Positions 52,771-61,182 of a DNA stretch of 64,000 bases are shown here, one piece after another. Every line of letters starts with the position of its first letter. Position 1 is the first letter of the stretch. Both the position numbers and the translations under genes were made by a program. Origin of the DNA: an uncultured Faecalibacterium sp. (lineage in GTDB: Bacteria > Bacillota > Clostridia > Oscillospirales > Ruminococcaceae); NCBI GenBank assembly GCA_934540955.1, contig CAKTCY010000001.1:1-64000 (forward strand), read 5' to 3'. Below the pieces are notes generated by a model, which was not told where the DNA came from, made no database searches, and was given only the letters and a program-made list of their open reading frames with translations.

Positions 52771-54378
52771 TTGAAGCTTACGTTTTTAGGCGCGAACCAC
52801 GAGGTGACCGGCAGCTGCACCATGCTGGAGGCGGCAGGGCAGCGTTTCCTCATCGACTACGGCATGGAGCAGGGCAAGAATGTGTACGAAAACCAGCCCC
52901 TGCCCGTAGCCCCCGGCGAGATCGACTTTGTGCTCATTACTCATGCGCATATCGACCATACCGGTCTTTTGCCGCTGCTGGCGCACAATGGCTTCCGGGG
53001 CAGGATCTACGCCACCATCCCCACCGTGGAGCTGTGCGGCATCATGCTGCGGGACTCGGCGCATATTCAGGAGTTTGAAGCCGAGTGGAAAAACCGTAAG
53101 GGCAAGCGCTCCGGCGCAGAGCCGGTAGAGCCCATGTACACCATACAGGATGCCGAAGCCGCCTGCCGCCTGTTCCGGGGCGTGGAGTACGGCAGGCGCA
53201 TCCAGCTTGCCCCGGGCATCGAAGCACGGTTCGTGGACGTGGGGCACCTGCTGGGCTCTGCCAGCATCGAGCTGTGGATCACCGAGGGCAGCACCACCAC
53301 AAAGCTGGTGTTCTCCGGCGATATCGGCAATCTGGATCAGCCCATCATCAAAGACCCCACCTATATCCGGCAGGCGGACTATGTGTTCATGGAGTCCACC
53401 TACGGCGACCGCAACCACGACCCCAAGCCGGACTATGTGGCAGAGCTGGCAAAAATTTTGCAGCGCACCTTTGACCGGGGCGGCAACGTGGTAGTGCCCA
53501 GCTTTGCGGTGGGGCGCACGCAGGAGATGCTGTATTTTTTGCGGGAGATCAAGGAAAAAGGGCTGGTTAAGGGGCACGGCAACTTCCCGGTCTACATCGA
53601 CAGCCCGCTGGCCACCGAGGCTACCCGCATCTTCCGGGATACAGACCCCGACTGCTTTGACGCCCAGACCCGTGCTTTGCTGGAAAAGGGCATCGACCCC
53701 ATCAACGTGCCGGGGCTGCGCATCAGCGTGACCAGCGACGACTCCCGCATGATCAACACCGACCGCACGCCCAAGGTCATCCTGTCCGCCAGCGGAATGT
53801 GCGAGGCCGGACGCATCCGCCACCACCTCAAGCACAACCTGTGGCGGCCGGAATGCACCATCCTCTTCGTGGGCTTTCAGGCGGTGGGCACCTTGGGGCG
53901 CACCCTCATCGAGGGAGTGGACTCGGTCAAGCTGTTCGGTGAGCCCATCGAGGTGAAGGCGGAGATCTGTCAGCTGACCGGAATGTCCGGCCACGCCGAT
54001 AAGGACGGTCTGCTGCGCTGGGTGAACGCCTTTACGGAAAAGCCCCGGCGGGTGTTCGTAATCCACGGCGAGGACGAGGTGGAGAACCGCTTTGTGGACA
54101 CCCTGACCGAACAGGGCTTTACTGCCTGTGCGCCCTACAATGGCGCGCAGTGGGCCATCGGTGCCGAGGGCGCAGTCTGCCTGCAGGAGGGCACGAAGGT
54201 CCGCGTGGAGCAGAGGACCGGCGAGGGCGCAAACCGCGCCGCTACCGTGTTCCAGCGGCTGCTCAGCGCCGGCAAGCGCCTGCTGCGGGTCATCGAGCAC
54301 AACGAGGGCGGCGCCAATAAGGATCTGGCAAAATTTGCCGACCAGATCAACGCCCTGTGCGACAAATGGGACAGGTAA
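52771..54378 (+). CDS. Metallo-beta-lactamase/beta-CASP protein, RNA-processing type (535 aa)
   Basis: It belongs to the CPSF73/YsdB-like MBL fold exo- or endonuclease family. Zinc ligands are LITHAHIDHTG (HxHxDH, about 52-62), DVGHLLGSAS, FSGDIGN and the C-terminal SGHADKDGLL. The beta-CASP insertion is between about 205 and 375, with GRTQEMLYFLREI and ILSASGMCEAGRIRHHL, followed by the RMMBL domain. Substrate RNA is not known. The start is a TTG supported by CCGGAGGTG upstream; no ATG lies near. Confidence 0.9.
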   Translation: MKLTFLGANHEVTGSCTMLEAAGQRFLIDYGMEQGKNVYENQPLPVAPGEIDFVLITHAHIDHTGLLPLLAHNGFRGRIYATIPTVELCGIMLRDSAHIQEFEAEWKNRKGKRSGAEPVEPMYTIQDAEAACRLFRGVEYGRRIQLAPGIEARFVDVGHLLGSASIELWITEGSTTTKLVFSGDIGNLDQPIIKDPTYIRQADYVFMESTYGDRNHDPKPDYVAELAKILQRTFDRGGNVVVPSFAVGRTQEMLYFLREIKEKGLVKGHGNFPVYIDSPLATEATRIFRDTDPDCFDAQTRALLEKGIDPINVPGLRISVTSDDSRMINTDRTPKVILSASGMCEAGRIRHHLKHNLWRPECTILFVGFQAVGTLGRTLIEGVDSVKLFGEPIEVKAEICQLTGMSGHADKDGLLRWVNAFTEKPRRVFVIHGEDEVENRFVDTLTEQGFTACAPYNGAQWAIGAEGAVCLQEGTKVRVEQRTGEGANRAATVFQRLLSAGKRLLRVIEHNEGGANKDLAKFADQINALCDKWDR

Positions 54379-54486
54379 TGCGGCAGCCATTTGCGGCAGA
54401 GCAGCCCGGGAAAAACGCAGCTGCGTCAAAAGCTTCCGGGTGCGCTGCGCCGCTGAAAAAAGAGGATAGATTTTTGTAAAAAACCG

Positions 54487-54515
54487 TTGACAAGCGCCCC
54501 TCCGGCTGGTATAAT
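54487..54515 (+). promoter_or_regulatory. Promoter of the tRNA-Ala genes
   Basis: Consensus TTGACA (54487-54492), 17-base spacer, TATAAT (54510-54515). The preceding 54379-54486 has no gene. Confidence 0.93.
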
Positions 54516-54548
54516 AACCCATGTCGTCAGGCACAAAGCCAAACATCT

Positions 54549-54624
<76 letters not shown>

Positions 54625-54628
54625 GAAC

Positions 54629-54665
54629 AAAAAGCACTACACAGAGATGTGTGGTGCTTTTTTTG
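54629..54665 (+). terminator. Terminator of the first tRNA-Ala
   Basis: AAAGCACTACACA / TGTGTGGTGCTTT (one mismatch), followed by TTTT. Confidence 0.88.
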
Positions 54666-54681
54666 TTGCTGCCAAACGGGT

Positions 54682-54757
<76 letters not shown>

Positions 54758-54778
54758 TTGGCTCAAATGAGAGTTACA

Positions 54779-54816
54779 AACACCGTTGATTTCAAATCGA
54801 AGTCAACGGTGTTTTT
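54779..54816 (+). terminator. Terminator after the second tRNA-Ala copy
   Basis: AACACCGTTGA (54779-54789) / TCAACGGTGTT (54803-54813) followed by TTT. It also lies just behind the serine recombinase stop on the other strand. Confidence 0.88.
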
Positions 54817-54823
54817 ATATTTG

Positions 54824-56437
54824 TCAGCAAGCAAGTTCATCGCTGTTCTCCAAATACTGCGCAAGATCAAAGTTGAAGTCCACATGAATTTGATATCCAC
54901 GATAAACGTCTATCCTGCGGATAAGCTGGCTAACAATCATCTTTTTTGATTCAAAGCTGGCACTGTCGTACAGGTCTGCGTAAGAGATCAATTCTTCGTA
55001 CAGCTGCGATACATTTGCCATCAATTCAGCGTTTCGCTCCAGTTCTGCACTGGCTTCTTCACACAGAGTGTCCAACTCCGTGTGCTTCTTTTCCTGTGCT
55101 GCGATCATCTCGGCAAGAGTGTCTTTCGGAAAAGCACTCTCCCCTTTGATTACAGCCAGAATCTCAGTTTTTAAGGCGAGCAAGTCTTTTTCGGCCTTGT
55201 CGCGTTCTGCTTGAAGGGCTTGCAGATGGTTCTTGCGCTCCGCAGTTTCCTTCGCATAGCGGCTGGTGATAAGCTGCTCTTTTGGGATACCTCTCAAGCG
55301 GGAGAAAATCTGGCGAACCATCTTGTCGATGATCTCATCCAGAATGTGCATAGTGTAGCCGGTCTGCCCGGTGCAATCCGTCTGCTTGCGGAGTTTTCCG
55401 TAGCAGGTGTAGCGAATGCGGAGCGTATCGTCCAGAGTACCATCGGAGAGCTTACGCCATTTCCGGCTGGTCGTCAGGGCGAGCCTTGCACCACAGTGGC
55501 CGCAGTAAACGTTATTGGAAAGCAATGCCTGTCCACGGGTACGAAGAGGAACATGGTGTTCGGCTTCTTCCGCTGCGTGGGCAGAGCGATCTTCCCGGAT
55601 ACGCTGTGCAGCTTCAAACTCCTCCTGCGGGATGATCTGGAGTTCGGGCATCAATTCGGAGCGGGCATCTCCGCAGCGGAGAACGCCCATGTAGGTCAGG
55701 TTGCCGACCATTCCTCGCAAGCTGCCCGGATGCCAGCACTTTCCAGAGCGGGCACGGTATCCAGCATTGTTCAGATAGGTGGCAATCCGCTGTGCGCCGT
55801 AACCCTCGTATACATATTTATCGAAGATCAGCCGAACGATTTCGGCTTCCTGCTCGTTGATATGCAGTTCGTAGAGTTCGTGCTTGCGCTTGTTGATGCG
55901 GCCACTTTTCACAAGGTCATAACCATACGGCGCACTGCCGCCCTTGAAGTGTCCTTCTTCCACAAGCTGCCGCAGGCTGGTACGGGTACGGACAGAAGTT
56001 TTTTCGCTTTCGCCGTCTGCCTGCCAGAAGCGGATATAGTTCAGCAATTTGTCAGTGTGGTTGTCGAATCGCTGCTCACCCTCTTGGGTACTCCATACCC
56101 GGATGCCGTTTCGTACAAACCATTCTACGACAAATGGCGTTTCATCTGCGATGCGTCCGATACGGTCGAACATGAACACCAGCAGAATATCAAATTTGCC
56201 CTTTCGGGCGTATTCCTTGATGATTTGCAGCTTGTCACGGGCTTCTGCGCGGACTTTGTGGCCAGACACGCCTTCTTCTTGTTCTTCATGGACGATGACC
56301 CAGCCCTTTGCTTCGGCAAATTTGTGACACGCCTTGCGCTGCATGGGAAGGTCTGCTTCATGGTTCGAGTTGAAATCCACCTGCTTATCGGTGGAAACAC
56401 GGTACAGGCAGCAGACACGGTTTTTATTTTCAGTCAT
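54824..56437 (-). CDS. Large serine recombinase (537 aa)
   Basis: A site-specific integrase/resolvase of the large serine family. The catalytic domain starts CCLYRVSTDKQVD with nucleophile Ser15 and contains DILLVFMFDRIGRIADE. A recombinase domain (SAPYGYDLVKSGRINKRKHE) and a zinc ribbon (CGHCGARL and a later Cys pair) follow, then a long coiled coil (about 415-500). Full length. GAGGA precedes the ATG. Its 3' end is 66 bases from the second tRNA-Ala, so the chromosome-element joint should be between 54758 and 54823 or close by. Confidence 0.95.
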   Translation of the reverse strand: MTENKNRVCCLYRVSTDKQVDFNSNHEADLPMQRKACHKFAEAKGWVIVHEEQEEGVSGHKVRAEARDKLQIIKEYARKGKFDILLVFMFDRIGRIADETPFVVEWFVRNGIRVWSTQEGEQRFDNHTDKLLNYIRFWQADGESEKTSVRTRTSLRQLVEEGHFKGGSAPYGYDLVKSGRINKRKHELYELHINEQEAEIVRLIFDKYVYEGYGAQRIATYLNNAGYRARSGKCWHPGSLRGMVGNLTYMGVLRCGDARSELMPELQIIPQEEFEAAQRIREDRSAHAAEEAEHHVPLRTRGQALLSNNVYCGHCGARLALTTSRKWRKLSDGTLDDTLRIRYTCYGKLRKQTDCTGQTGYTMHILDEIIDKMVRQIFSRLRGIPKEQLITSRYAKETAERKNHLQALQAERDKAEKDLLALKTEILAVIKGESAFPKDTLAEMIAAQEKKHTELDTLCEEASAELERNAELMANVSQLYEELISYADLYDSASFESKKMIVSQLIRRIDVYRGYQIHVDFNFDLAQYLENSDELAC

Positions 56438-56577
56438 AGGGGGTTCCTCACTTTCGCTATAAAAGCGAGGATGAACGATATTCGGTTATCAAAGAACGGT
56501 TGGTCGTGGTTCATGGATTGCTCCGAATACCACTGCCATCCTCAGTATAGCGCGTTCTTTTGTCCTCGTCCACGATG

Positions 56578-56680
56578 TCAGCTGGTCTTTTTGGTATAGC
56601 TGGTGGCGAGCAGAATGTCACGGACACGCTCAAAGACACCCGGATTGGGTTCTTTTGCAAAGTTGAGGACGACAGGATAT
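56578..56680 (-). pseudogene. 3' remnant of a transposon-encoded small protein
   Basis: On the minus strand this encodes LNFAKEPNPGVFERVRDILL and then ATSYTKKTS before a stop. It reads like the C-terminus of small proteins from conjugative transposons of clostridia (from memory, no firm name). Upstream, the frame runs into antisense of the AbiEii gene, so the rest of the protein has been lost at a joint near 56680. Confidence 0.4.
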
Positions 56681-56681
56681 A

Positions 56682-57391
56682 AGCATAACTTCATCATCAA
56701 AGGCGGCTTTCTGGTGTCGGCCATCGTTGGTCTGGACACACGGGCCACTATGGATTTGGATACGACTATCAAGGGCTTTACACTGACCCATAAAGCCATC
56801 CTTTCCATTTTCAAAGATGTGTGTGCAGTCCAGATTGACGATGATGTGCAGTTTGAAGTTCTGGGTGTTGCAGACATCCGGGAAATGGACGATTACCCCG
56901 GAATCCGGGTGTCGCTGAAAGCCAACTACCCGCCGATCAGCGTTCCGCTGACGGTGGATGTCACCACCGGCGATATGATAACGCCCCGCGAAATCGAGTA
57001 CACCTTTTCCATGCTGTTCGATGACCGCACGATCAGCGTTCTTGCCTACAATCTTGAAACGGTTCTGGCCGAAAAGCTGGAAACCGTGTTGTCCCGTAAT
57101 ATTGCAAACACCCGTCCGAGAGATTACTACGACATCTATATTCTGTACGCCCTGCGTGGAGCCGAGTACGATAAGGCAACGCTGCGGCGGGCACTGGAAC
57201 AGACAACGGAAAAACGCGGCAGTTCTAAAATCTTAACGCAGTACCCGGAGATCATGCAGGAAATCCGGGATAGTGATACACTCCGCAGACAATGGAACAA
57301 GTATAGCCGCGAATATGACTATGCAAAGGATATTTCTTTTGATGATACTTGCCATACTATTCAGGTAATTATGGACGCAATTATCAAATGA
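56682..57391 (+). pseudogene. AbiEii/AbiGii-type nucleotidyltransferase toxin, 5' truncated
   Basis: The family begins to be recognisable at YKHNFIIKGGFLVSAIVGLD, followed by RATMDLDTTIKG, the GG...DxD nucleotidyltransferase motif. Further on, AEKLETVLSRNIANTRPRDY and DIYIL give the Lys/Arg-Asp motif near the C-terminus. Normal proteins have about 35 more N-terminal residues; here the frame continues upstream into unrelated sequence (from a GTG at 56603). It is probably a deletion remnant, although the catalytic core is intact. The AbiEi-type antitoxin is not present. AbiE systems act in phage defence by inactivating tRNA or other targets. Confidence 0.7.
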
Positions 57392-57412
57392 GGCAAACTA
57401 GAATCTGATATT

Positions 57413-57517
57413 ATGAAGTTGCCTCTATCGTGGAAAAAACACTATTATGACAAAAAATGCGGCCAACTTCCTAAGATTTTTGCAACTAAATTGTTTTTTA
57501 TGGAGAAAACAATATGA
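57413..57517 (+). CDS. Possible small ORF upstream of AbiV-like gene (34 aa)
   Basis: An ATG-started frame of 34 codons (MKLPLSWKKHYYDKKCGQLP and onward), basic and aromatic, whose stop overlaps the next gene's ATG (ATATGA). No clear ribosome site. The overlap hints at coupling, but chance is quite possible in this AT-rich DNA. Confidence 0.25.
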   Translation: MKLPLSWKKHYYDKKCGQLPKIFATKLFFMEKTI

Positions 57518-58107
57518 TTGACCAATCGAAATCAATGTTAGAAGTAGCCAAAGTGCTAAATGGGGAAAGTAATTTTTTCATAAAGACCACAAAAGATCTT
57601 AATGTGGGTATCGACCATTTATTCCGGCTTATCAACGATTCTTATATTTTGTACCAAAACAAATCTTTTGCATCTTCAGTGTTTTTGTCGATTGCAGTTA
57701 TTGAAGAAGTTGCTAAAATTCATATGGCACTATTTGTAAAAGGCACAAATGAATATGTGAAAAAGGATAAACTAAGAGATCATAAATCAAAAGAGATTAT
57801 AGGCGTAAACTACACTGTCTGTATGGGAACGCGCATTAAAGAAGCTCTTGGTGATGAAATGCTCGAAAAAATATATAATCTTGCATATTCGGGAGAATTA
57901 AAAGAACTGCGTGAAAAGTCAATATACTGTGAGCGTTATGATGGGGCTATTGTAACGCCATACGACGTCATCACTCAGGACTTTTCAAAAAGTATTTTAC
58001 CGTTTGCTATTGAATCCTTTGATGATAATTTGGTTGGACTAACAACGCACTCTATGGATGTTTCGGTAAAAACAGATGCTTTATTTGAGAACTTGGCTAA
58101 CTCGTAA
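57514..58107 (+). CDS. AbiV-family abortive-infection-like protein (197 aa)
   Basis: A helical protein with the AbiV pattern: NDSYILYQNKSFASSVFLSI (repeated-helix start), AVIEEVAKIHMALF with the EE-AK motif, and KLRDHKSKEI, the HxxK motif. In Lactococcus AbiV blocks late phage translation. Codon use is strongly AT-rich compared with the chromosome, a sign of transfer. A GGAG site precedes the ATG. It stands downstream of a truncated AbiEii gene, making a small defence cargo region. Confidence 0.7.
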   Translation: MIDQSKSMLEVAKVLNGESNFFIKTTKDLNVGIDHLFRLINDSYILYQNKSFASSVFLSIAVIEEVAKIHMALFVKGTNEYVKKDKLRDHKSKEIIGVNYTVCMGTRIKEALGDEMLEKIYNLAYSGELKELREKSIYCERYDGAIVTPYDVITQDFSKSILPFAIESFDDNLVGLTTHSMDVSVKTDALFENLANS

Positions 58108-58138
58108 AAACATCAATCAAAAATACTAAAACAATGGA

Positions 58139-58177
58139 GCTGTTGCACAAGGATAGAAGCCAGTACAACAGCCCTTT
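58139..58177 (+). terminator. Possible terminator behind the AbiV-like gene
   Basis: GCTGTTG (58139-58145) / CAACAGC (58166-58172) followed by CCTTTTTC. The loop is long, so it is only probable. A second hairpin, AGCCGGA/TCCGGCT, follows near 58188-58225. 58226-58290 holds nothing I recognise. Confidence 0.5.
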
Positions 58178-58290
58178 TTCTTGCTTTAGCCGGAACAGCA
58201 GCCATAAGGCCACCGTGTCCGGCTATTTCTGTGTTGACAACAGCACATTACTTTGACAGAAAATAATGTGTCGTTGTCGAACGAGCGGTA

Positions 58291-58491
58291 TCACTCACCC
58301 ACAAAATCAAACCTCTGTCCGTCGAAGTCAGCATCCGTCATGCGTTCCAACTTTGCAATGGTGCCATTCGCCAGCCGCCGCATTTCCGCGTCCATATCCG
58401 GCAATGCGGCCCGCATCCGCGCCATCGTCCGGCGGCGGTCAGAAGTGTGGTACATACAAATCAAATTTTCTTCTTCTACGCTGAAATTCAT
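58291..58491 (-). CDS. Transposon-transfer assisting (TTRAP-like) small protein (66 aa)
   Basis: MNFSVEEENLICMYHTSDRR followed by a helical core and LANGTIAKLERMTDADFD matches the small TTRAP family found on conjugative transposons of Bacillota; the biochemical role is not known. GGAGG lies before the ATG inside the upstream gene's end, so the two are coupled. Confidence 0.75.
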   Translation of the reverse strand: MNFSVEEENLICMYHTSDRRRTMARMRAALPDMDAEMRRLANGTIAKLERMTDADFDGQRFDFVGE

Positions 58492-58494
58492 GCG

Positions 58495-58770
58495 TCAGAC
58501 CTCCAATTCCTTTGCCTTTTCCCGTGGCGGCAGTTGCTTGCTCTGCTTCTTTTTTGCGGCATCCAGTTGTGCCCGGATGGCCTGCCGTATTGCGTCTATG
58601 CTTTCCCGGTTGATACGGGCCAGTCCTTGCAGGGTGTAGTCCCAATCTTCCGGCAGGGAGAGCATTTGGGAGAGTAAGCCTTTGGCTTTCAGGGACAAGG
58701 CCCGGTTCCGCAGGTGGTGGTTTGACATGACCGTGTAGCCGCTGTTCTTTTCTACCCGAAAAACTGCCAT
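58495..58770 (-). pseudogene. Replisome-organiser/HTH-type protein, truncated and fused (91 aa)
   Basis: The N-terminus MAVFRVEKNSGYTVMSNHHL and SLKAKGLLSQMLSLPEDWDY with GLARINRESIDAIR is typical of phage/ICE replication proteins of ~280 residues with an N-terminal winged helix. After residue ~62 the sequence switches to AIRAQLDAAKKKQSKQLPPR, a different charged tail that I associate with another small transfer protein. It is probably an in-frame deletion fusion. GGAGG precedes the ATG. Confidence 0.6.
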
Positions 58771-58807
58771 TTCACGGATGCCTCCTTTCTGTTTTTGGGC
58801 AAAGAAA

Positions 58808-58842
58808 AAGCCGCAGGCTTTTTGTGAAAGTCTGCGGCTATG
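58808..58842 (-). terminator. Terminator upstream of the truncated HTH gene
   Basis: AGCCGCAG (58810-58817) / CTGCGGCT (58833-58840). On the minus strand it is followed by TTTTTCTTTG. It ends the transcript of the recombinase operon. Confidence 0.85.
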
Positions 58843-58858
58843 CCGATTGTTAGATATT

Positions 58859-58997
58859 CAATTCTTTGTGTTTCCGCACTCCATATCAATTACCACCGAA
58901 ACGGTGATGTGATTTTCAATGCGTTTATTGCGGAGTTTGTCGCCCTCGCCATCGAACACAACATGACAAGAAAACAACGTAAAACGGAGGATTTCTA
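58859..58997 (-). other. Short region behind the second recombinase with possible ORF remnant
   Basis: On the minus strand a frame without ATG reads NLVEILRFTLFSCHVVFDGE, then GDKLRNKRIENHITVSVVID, and stops at 58859. It could be the end of a frameshifted downstream gene. On the plus strand a 53-codon frame from 58842 opposes it, without a ribosome site. Neither is convincing. Confidence 0.3.
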
Positions 58998-60671
58998 CTA
59001 GATTTCTCTTTGTAGCGAAACTATCGCTTCAACGGTTGATTGCGATTCCAAGGGAAATTCTCGAATCTCTTTTCCGTTGTAGGGAACAGGGAAGGCGAAC
59101 ACAATGTTCCGAATCCAGTTGCCATCCGGCTGCTTTTCCGGGAAAATATCAATACGTTCGATAAAAGCTCGCATGAACTCTTTCTGCTCCACCTCGGTGG
59201 CGGCATTGTAGACTTCATCAAAAGCCAGCAGCAGACGATAGATGTTGTCACCAGTGATTTTCTCCTGATGGATGTCATCAACCTGACCTTGGATTTCAGC
59301 GAGCTGGGTTTCCATGTCCTCAATCAGTTCATATTGCTCATCGTAACGTCGCTGCAAATCCAAAGACTTACGGTCATAATAGGGATCATTAAAGTCCAGT
59401 GTGTCCATCTGGTGCTCCAGACGAGATTTCGTACTGAGTCGCTGGCGGAGCTGCGCTTTGATTGCATCGGCCTGCTGCTCCAACTCGCTGGTATCGACTG
59501 CGGAACCAATTTTCTCTTTGATGGCATCTACGAAGCGTGGGTCGTGAACCATAGCGGATACGATGGATGCGACCATCTGATTGATTTCGTTCTGTTCAAT
59601 GTTCAACCGGAAAGAACATTCGTGTCCAGTCTGCCCTTTGATGCTCTTGCAGAAGTAGTAGTAACGAGTTTTGTTATCCTTGCTGTGAGCCTTAGAGACA
59701 TTTCCGTACAGATTCCGTCCACAGCAGGGGCATTTCAGAATGCCGGAAAGAATATGTGCGTGGTCGGGGTCACGCACCTTTTCACGCCGCCCTGTGGTAC
59801 GCTGACGCTTGGTCTGTGCAAGATTCCAGTCGTCCTCGGAAACGATGGCTTCATGTTGACCGACATAGACGGGAAACTCGGATTGCTTCACAACGTGCAT
59901 TTCGTTTCGAGTGCCGAGTTTCTTTTCAACCTTGCGGCGACCAAATGCAATCTTACCGCAGTAAATGGGATTGTCCAGAATACCTCTAACAAATACAGAA
60001 GAAAACTTTGGGATAGTTCCATTCTGACGGAGCTTTTTCACATACCCATGGGTGTTCAGATACCGGGCAATACCTGCTACACCATCGTTGGTATGGATAA
60101 AGCGGTCAAAAATAACACGGATAACTTCCACTTCATCGTCTGCAATCGAAAGCTCGCCATTTTCCAGCCTATAGCCATAGGGTGCAAAGCCGCCGTTCCA
60201 TTTGCCCTCACGGGCTTTCTGTTCACGGCCGGCCATCGTTTGAGCACGGATATTCTCACGTTCGATTTCAGCAACAGCAGAAAGAACAGAAATCATTAAC
60301 TTGCCGGAATCTTTGGAACTGTCGATGCCATCTTCTACGCAAATCAAATTGACACCGAAATCCTGCATAAGCTGCAAGGAGTTCAGAACATCGGCCGCAT
60401 TGCGCCCAAAACGGGAGAGTTTGAATACCAGAACATAAGAAACGCCGTCTTTACAGTCTTGCACATCTCGCAGCATCTGTTGAAATTCGTGCCGACCTTG
60501 AATGTTCTTACTGGAAAATCCTTCGTCAGAATATTCTCCAGCAATGACCATATCTTCATAATCGGCATATTTGCGCAGCTTTTCACGCTGTGCATCAAGG
60601 CTGTAACCGTCCACCTGCATGGCCGTAGATACGCGAGTATAAATGTAGCATTTGGTGCGTGCTTTTTTCAT
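58998..60671 (-). CDS. Large serine recombinase (557 aa)
   Basis: A second large serine recombinase, clearly different from that at 54824. Catalytic start CYIYTRVSTAMQVDGYSLDA with Ser15, then GVSYVLVFKLSRFGRNAADV and AEIERENI. The recombinase domain (WNGGFAPYGYRLENGELSI) is followed by zinc ribbon CPCCGRNLYG with a later CSF cysteine, and a coiled coil near 400-480. Its start overlaps the upstream HTH gene stop (ATGA). It belongs to the minus-strand parB-repA-dnaC-HTH run and is probably that element's integrase/excisionase. Confidence 0.95.
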   Translation of the reverse strand: MKKARTKCYIYTRVSTAMQVDGYSLDAQREKLRKYADYEDMVIAGEYSDEGFSSKNIQGRHEFQQMLRDVQDCKDGVSYVLVFKLSRFGRNAADVLNSLQLMQDFGVNLICVEDGIDSSKDSGKLMISVLSAVAEIERENIRAQTMAGREQKAREGKWNGGFAPYGYRLENGELSIADDEVEVIRVIFDRFIHTNDGVAGIARYLNTHGYVKKLRQNGTIPKFSSVFVRGILDNPIYCGKIAFGRRKVEKKLGTRNEMHVVKQSEFPVYVGQHEAIVSEDDWNLAQTKRQRTTGRREKVRDPDHAHILSGILKCPCCGRNLYGNVSKAHSKDNKTRYYYFCKSIKGQTGHECSFRLNIEQNEINQMVASIVSAMVHDPRFVDAIKEKIGSAVDTSELEQQADAIKAQLRQRLSTKSRLEHQMDTLDFNDPYYDRKSLDLQRRYDEQYELIEDMETQLAEIQGQVDDIHQEKITGDNIYRLLLAFDEVYNAATEVEQKEFMRAFIERIDIFPEKQPDGNWIRNIVFAFPVPYNGKEIREFPLESQSTVEAIVSLQREI

Positions 60672-60883
60672 AAGAAATCCTCACTTTCGGCGGTTGGTTG
60701 TTGTGTGAGATTTTCATGCTGGATATAATACTCTAGCAACCGGAGTACATACTCTGGCGCATGGCGGTGGCCGAGTTCCCATTCTGTTACAGTGCGGTAG
60801 GGAATTTGGAAGAAAGTGCAAAACTCCCGGCGGTTCATCCCGGTCGATTCGCGCAGTTCGAGGATTTTGTCTTTGCAGTCCAT
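60668..60883 (-). CDS. Small helix-turn-helix regulator, XRE-like (71 aa)
   Basis: A compact DNA-binding protein: KILELRESTGMNRREFCTFF, then IPYRTVTEWELGHRHAPEYV, a Cro/C1-type helix-turn-helix. The start at 60883 has GAGGA seven bases upstream; the longer frame has none. It is coupled to the recombinase by a 4-base overlap, and its promoter is bracketed by TACGCAA repeats, suggesting autoregulation and control of the recombinase. Confidence 0.82.
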   Translation of the reverse strand: MDCKDKILELRESTGMNRREFCTFFQIPYRTVTEWELGHRHAPEYVLRLLEYYIQHENLTQQPTAESEDFL

Positions 60884-60906
60884 AAAGTTGTCCTCATATA
60901 TGTAAA

Positions 60907-60955
60907 ACACGCTACGCAATTATTTTAACATAAAAATAAAAATTACGCAACGTGT
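60907..60955 (-). promoter_or_regulatory. Promoter of the HTH-recombinase operon bracketed by repeats
   Basis: On the minus strand TTGCGT (60950-60945), 17-base spacer, TAAAAT (60927-60922). TACGCAA occurs at 60913-60919 and 60944-60950 in the same orientation, one covering the -35 and the other just past the -10. Outside them ACACG (60907-60911) and CGTGT (60951-60955) are inverted. Confidence 0.65.
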
Positions 60956-60963
60956 AAATCTGC

Positions 60964-61182
60964 TTATGCAGCTTTACTGTTGGTCGCGCAAAGCGGAGAC
61001 TCTTTTTGCTCCAGTACGGTCGAGCCGTATTTTTGAATCAGCTTTGCCATAACATCGATGCAGCGTACAAAGGATGCGTTGTCAGTTTCGGTGTCATAGT
61101 ATTTTTTCAATAGGCAACTCCATTTCCTTGTAGCAGAACTTAGGACGTCCTGCGGATTTTTTGGAAATGTTTTTTGATTCAT
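60964..61182 (-). CDS. Small unknown protein of the mobile element (72 aa)
   Basis: A soluble, basic, helical protein (MNQKTFPKNPQDVLSSATRK to KLIQKYGSTVLEQKESPLCA). I do not recognise the family. Its ATG overlaps the stop of the DnaC-like gene (ATGA), so it is coupled to that gene. The ribosome site is weak. Confidence 0.6.
   Translation of the reverse strand: MNQKTFPKNPQDVLSSATRKWSCLLKKYYDTETDNASFVRCIDVMAKLIQKYGSTVLEQKESPLCATNSKAA

Noticed and set aside
54779-54816. Inverted repeat as a serine-recombinase attachment site
   Set aside because: Its stem and T tract fit a plain terminator better; large serine recombinase sites are not recognisable without the partner site.
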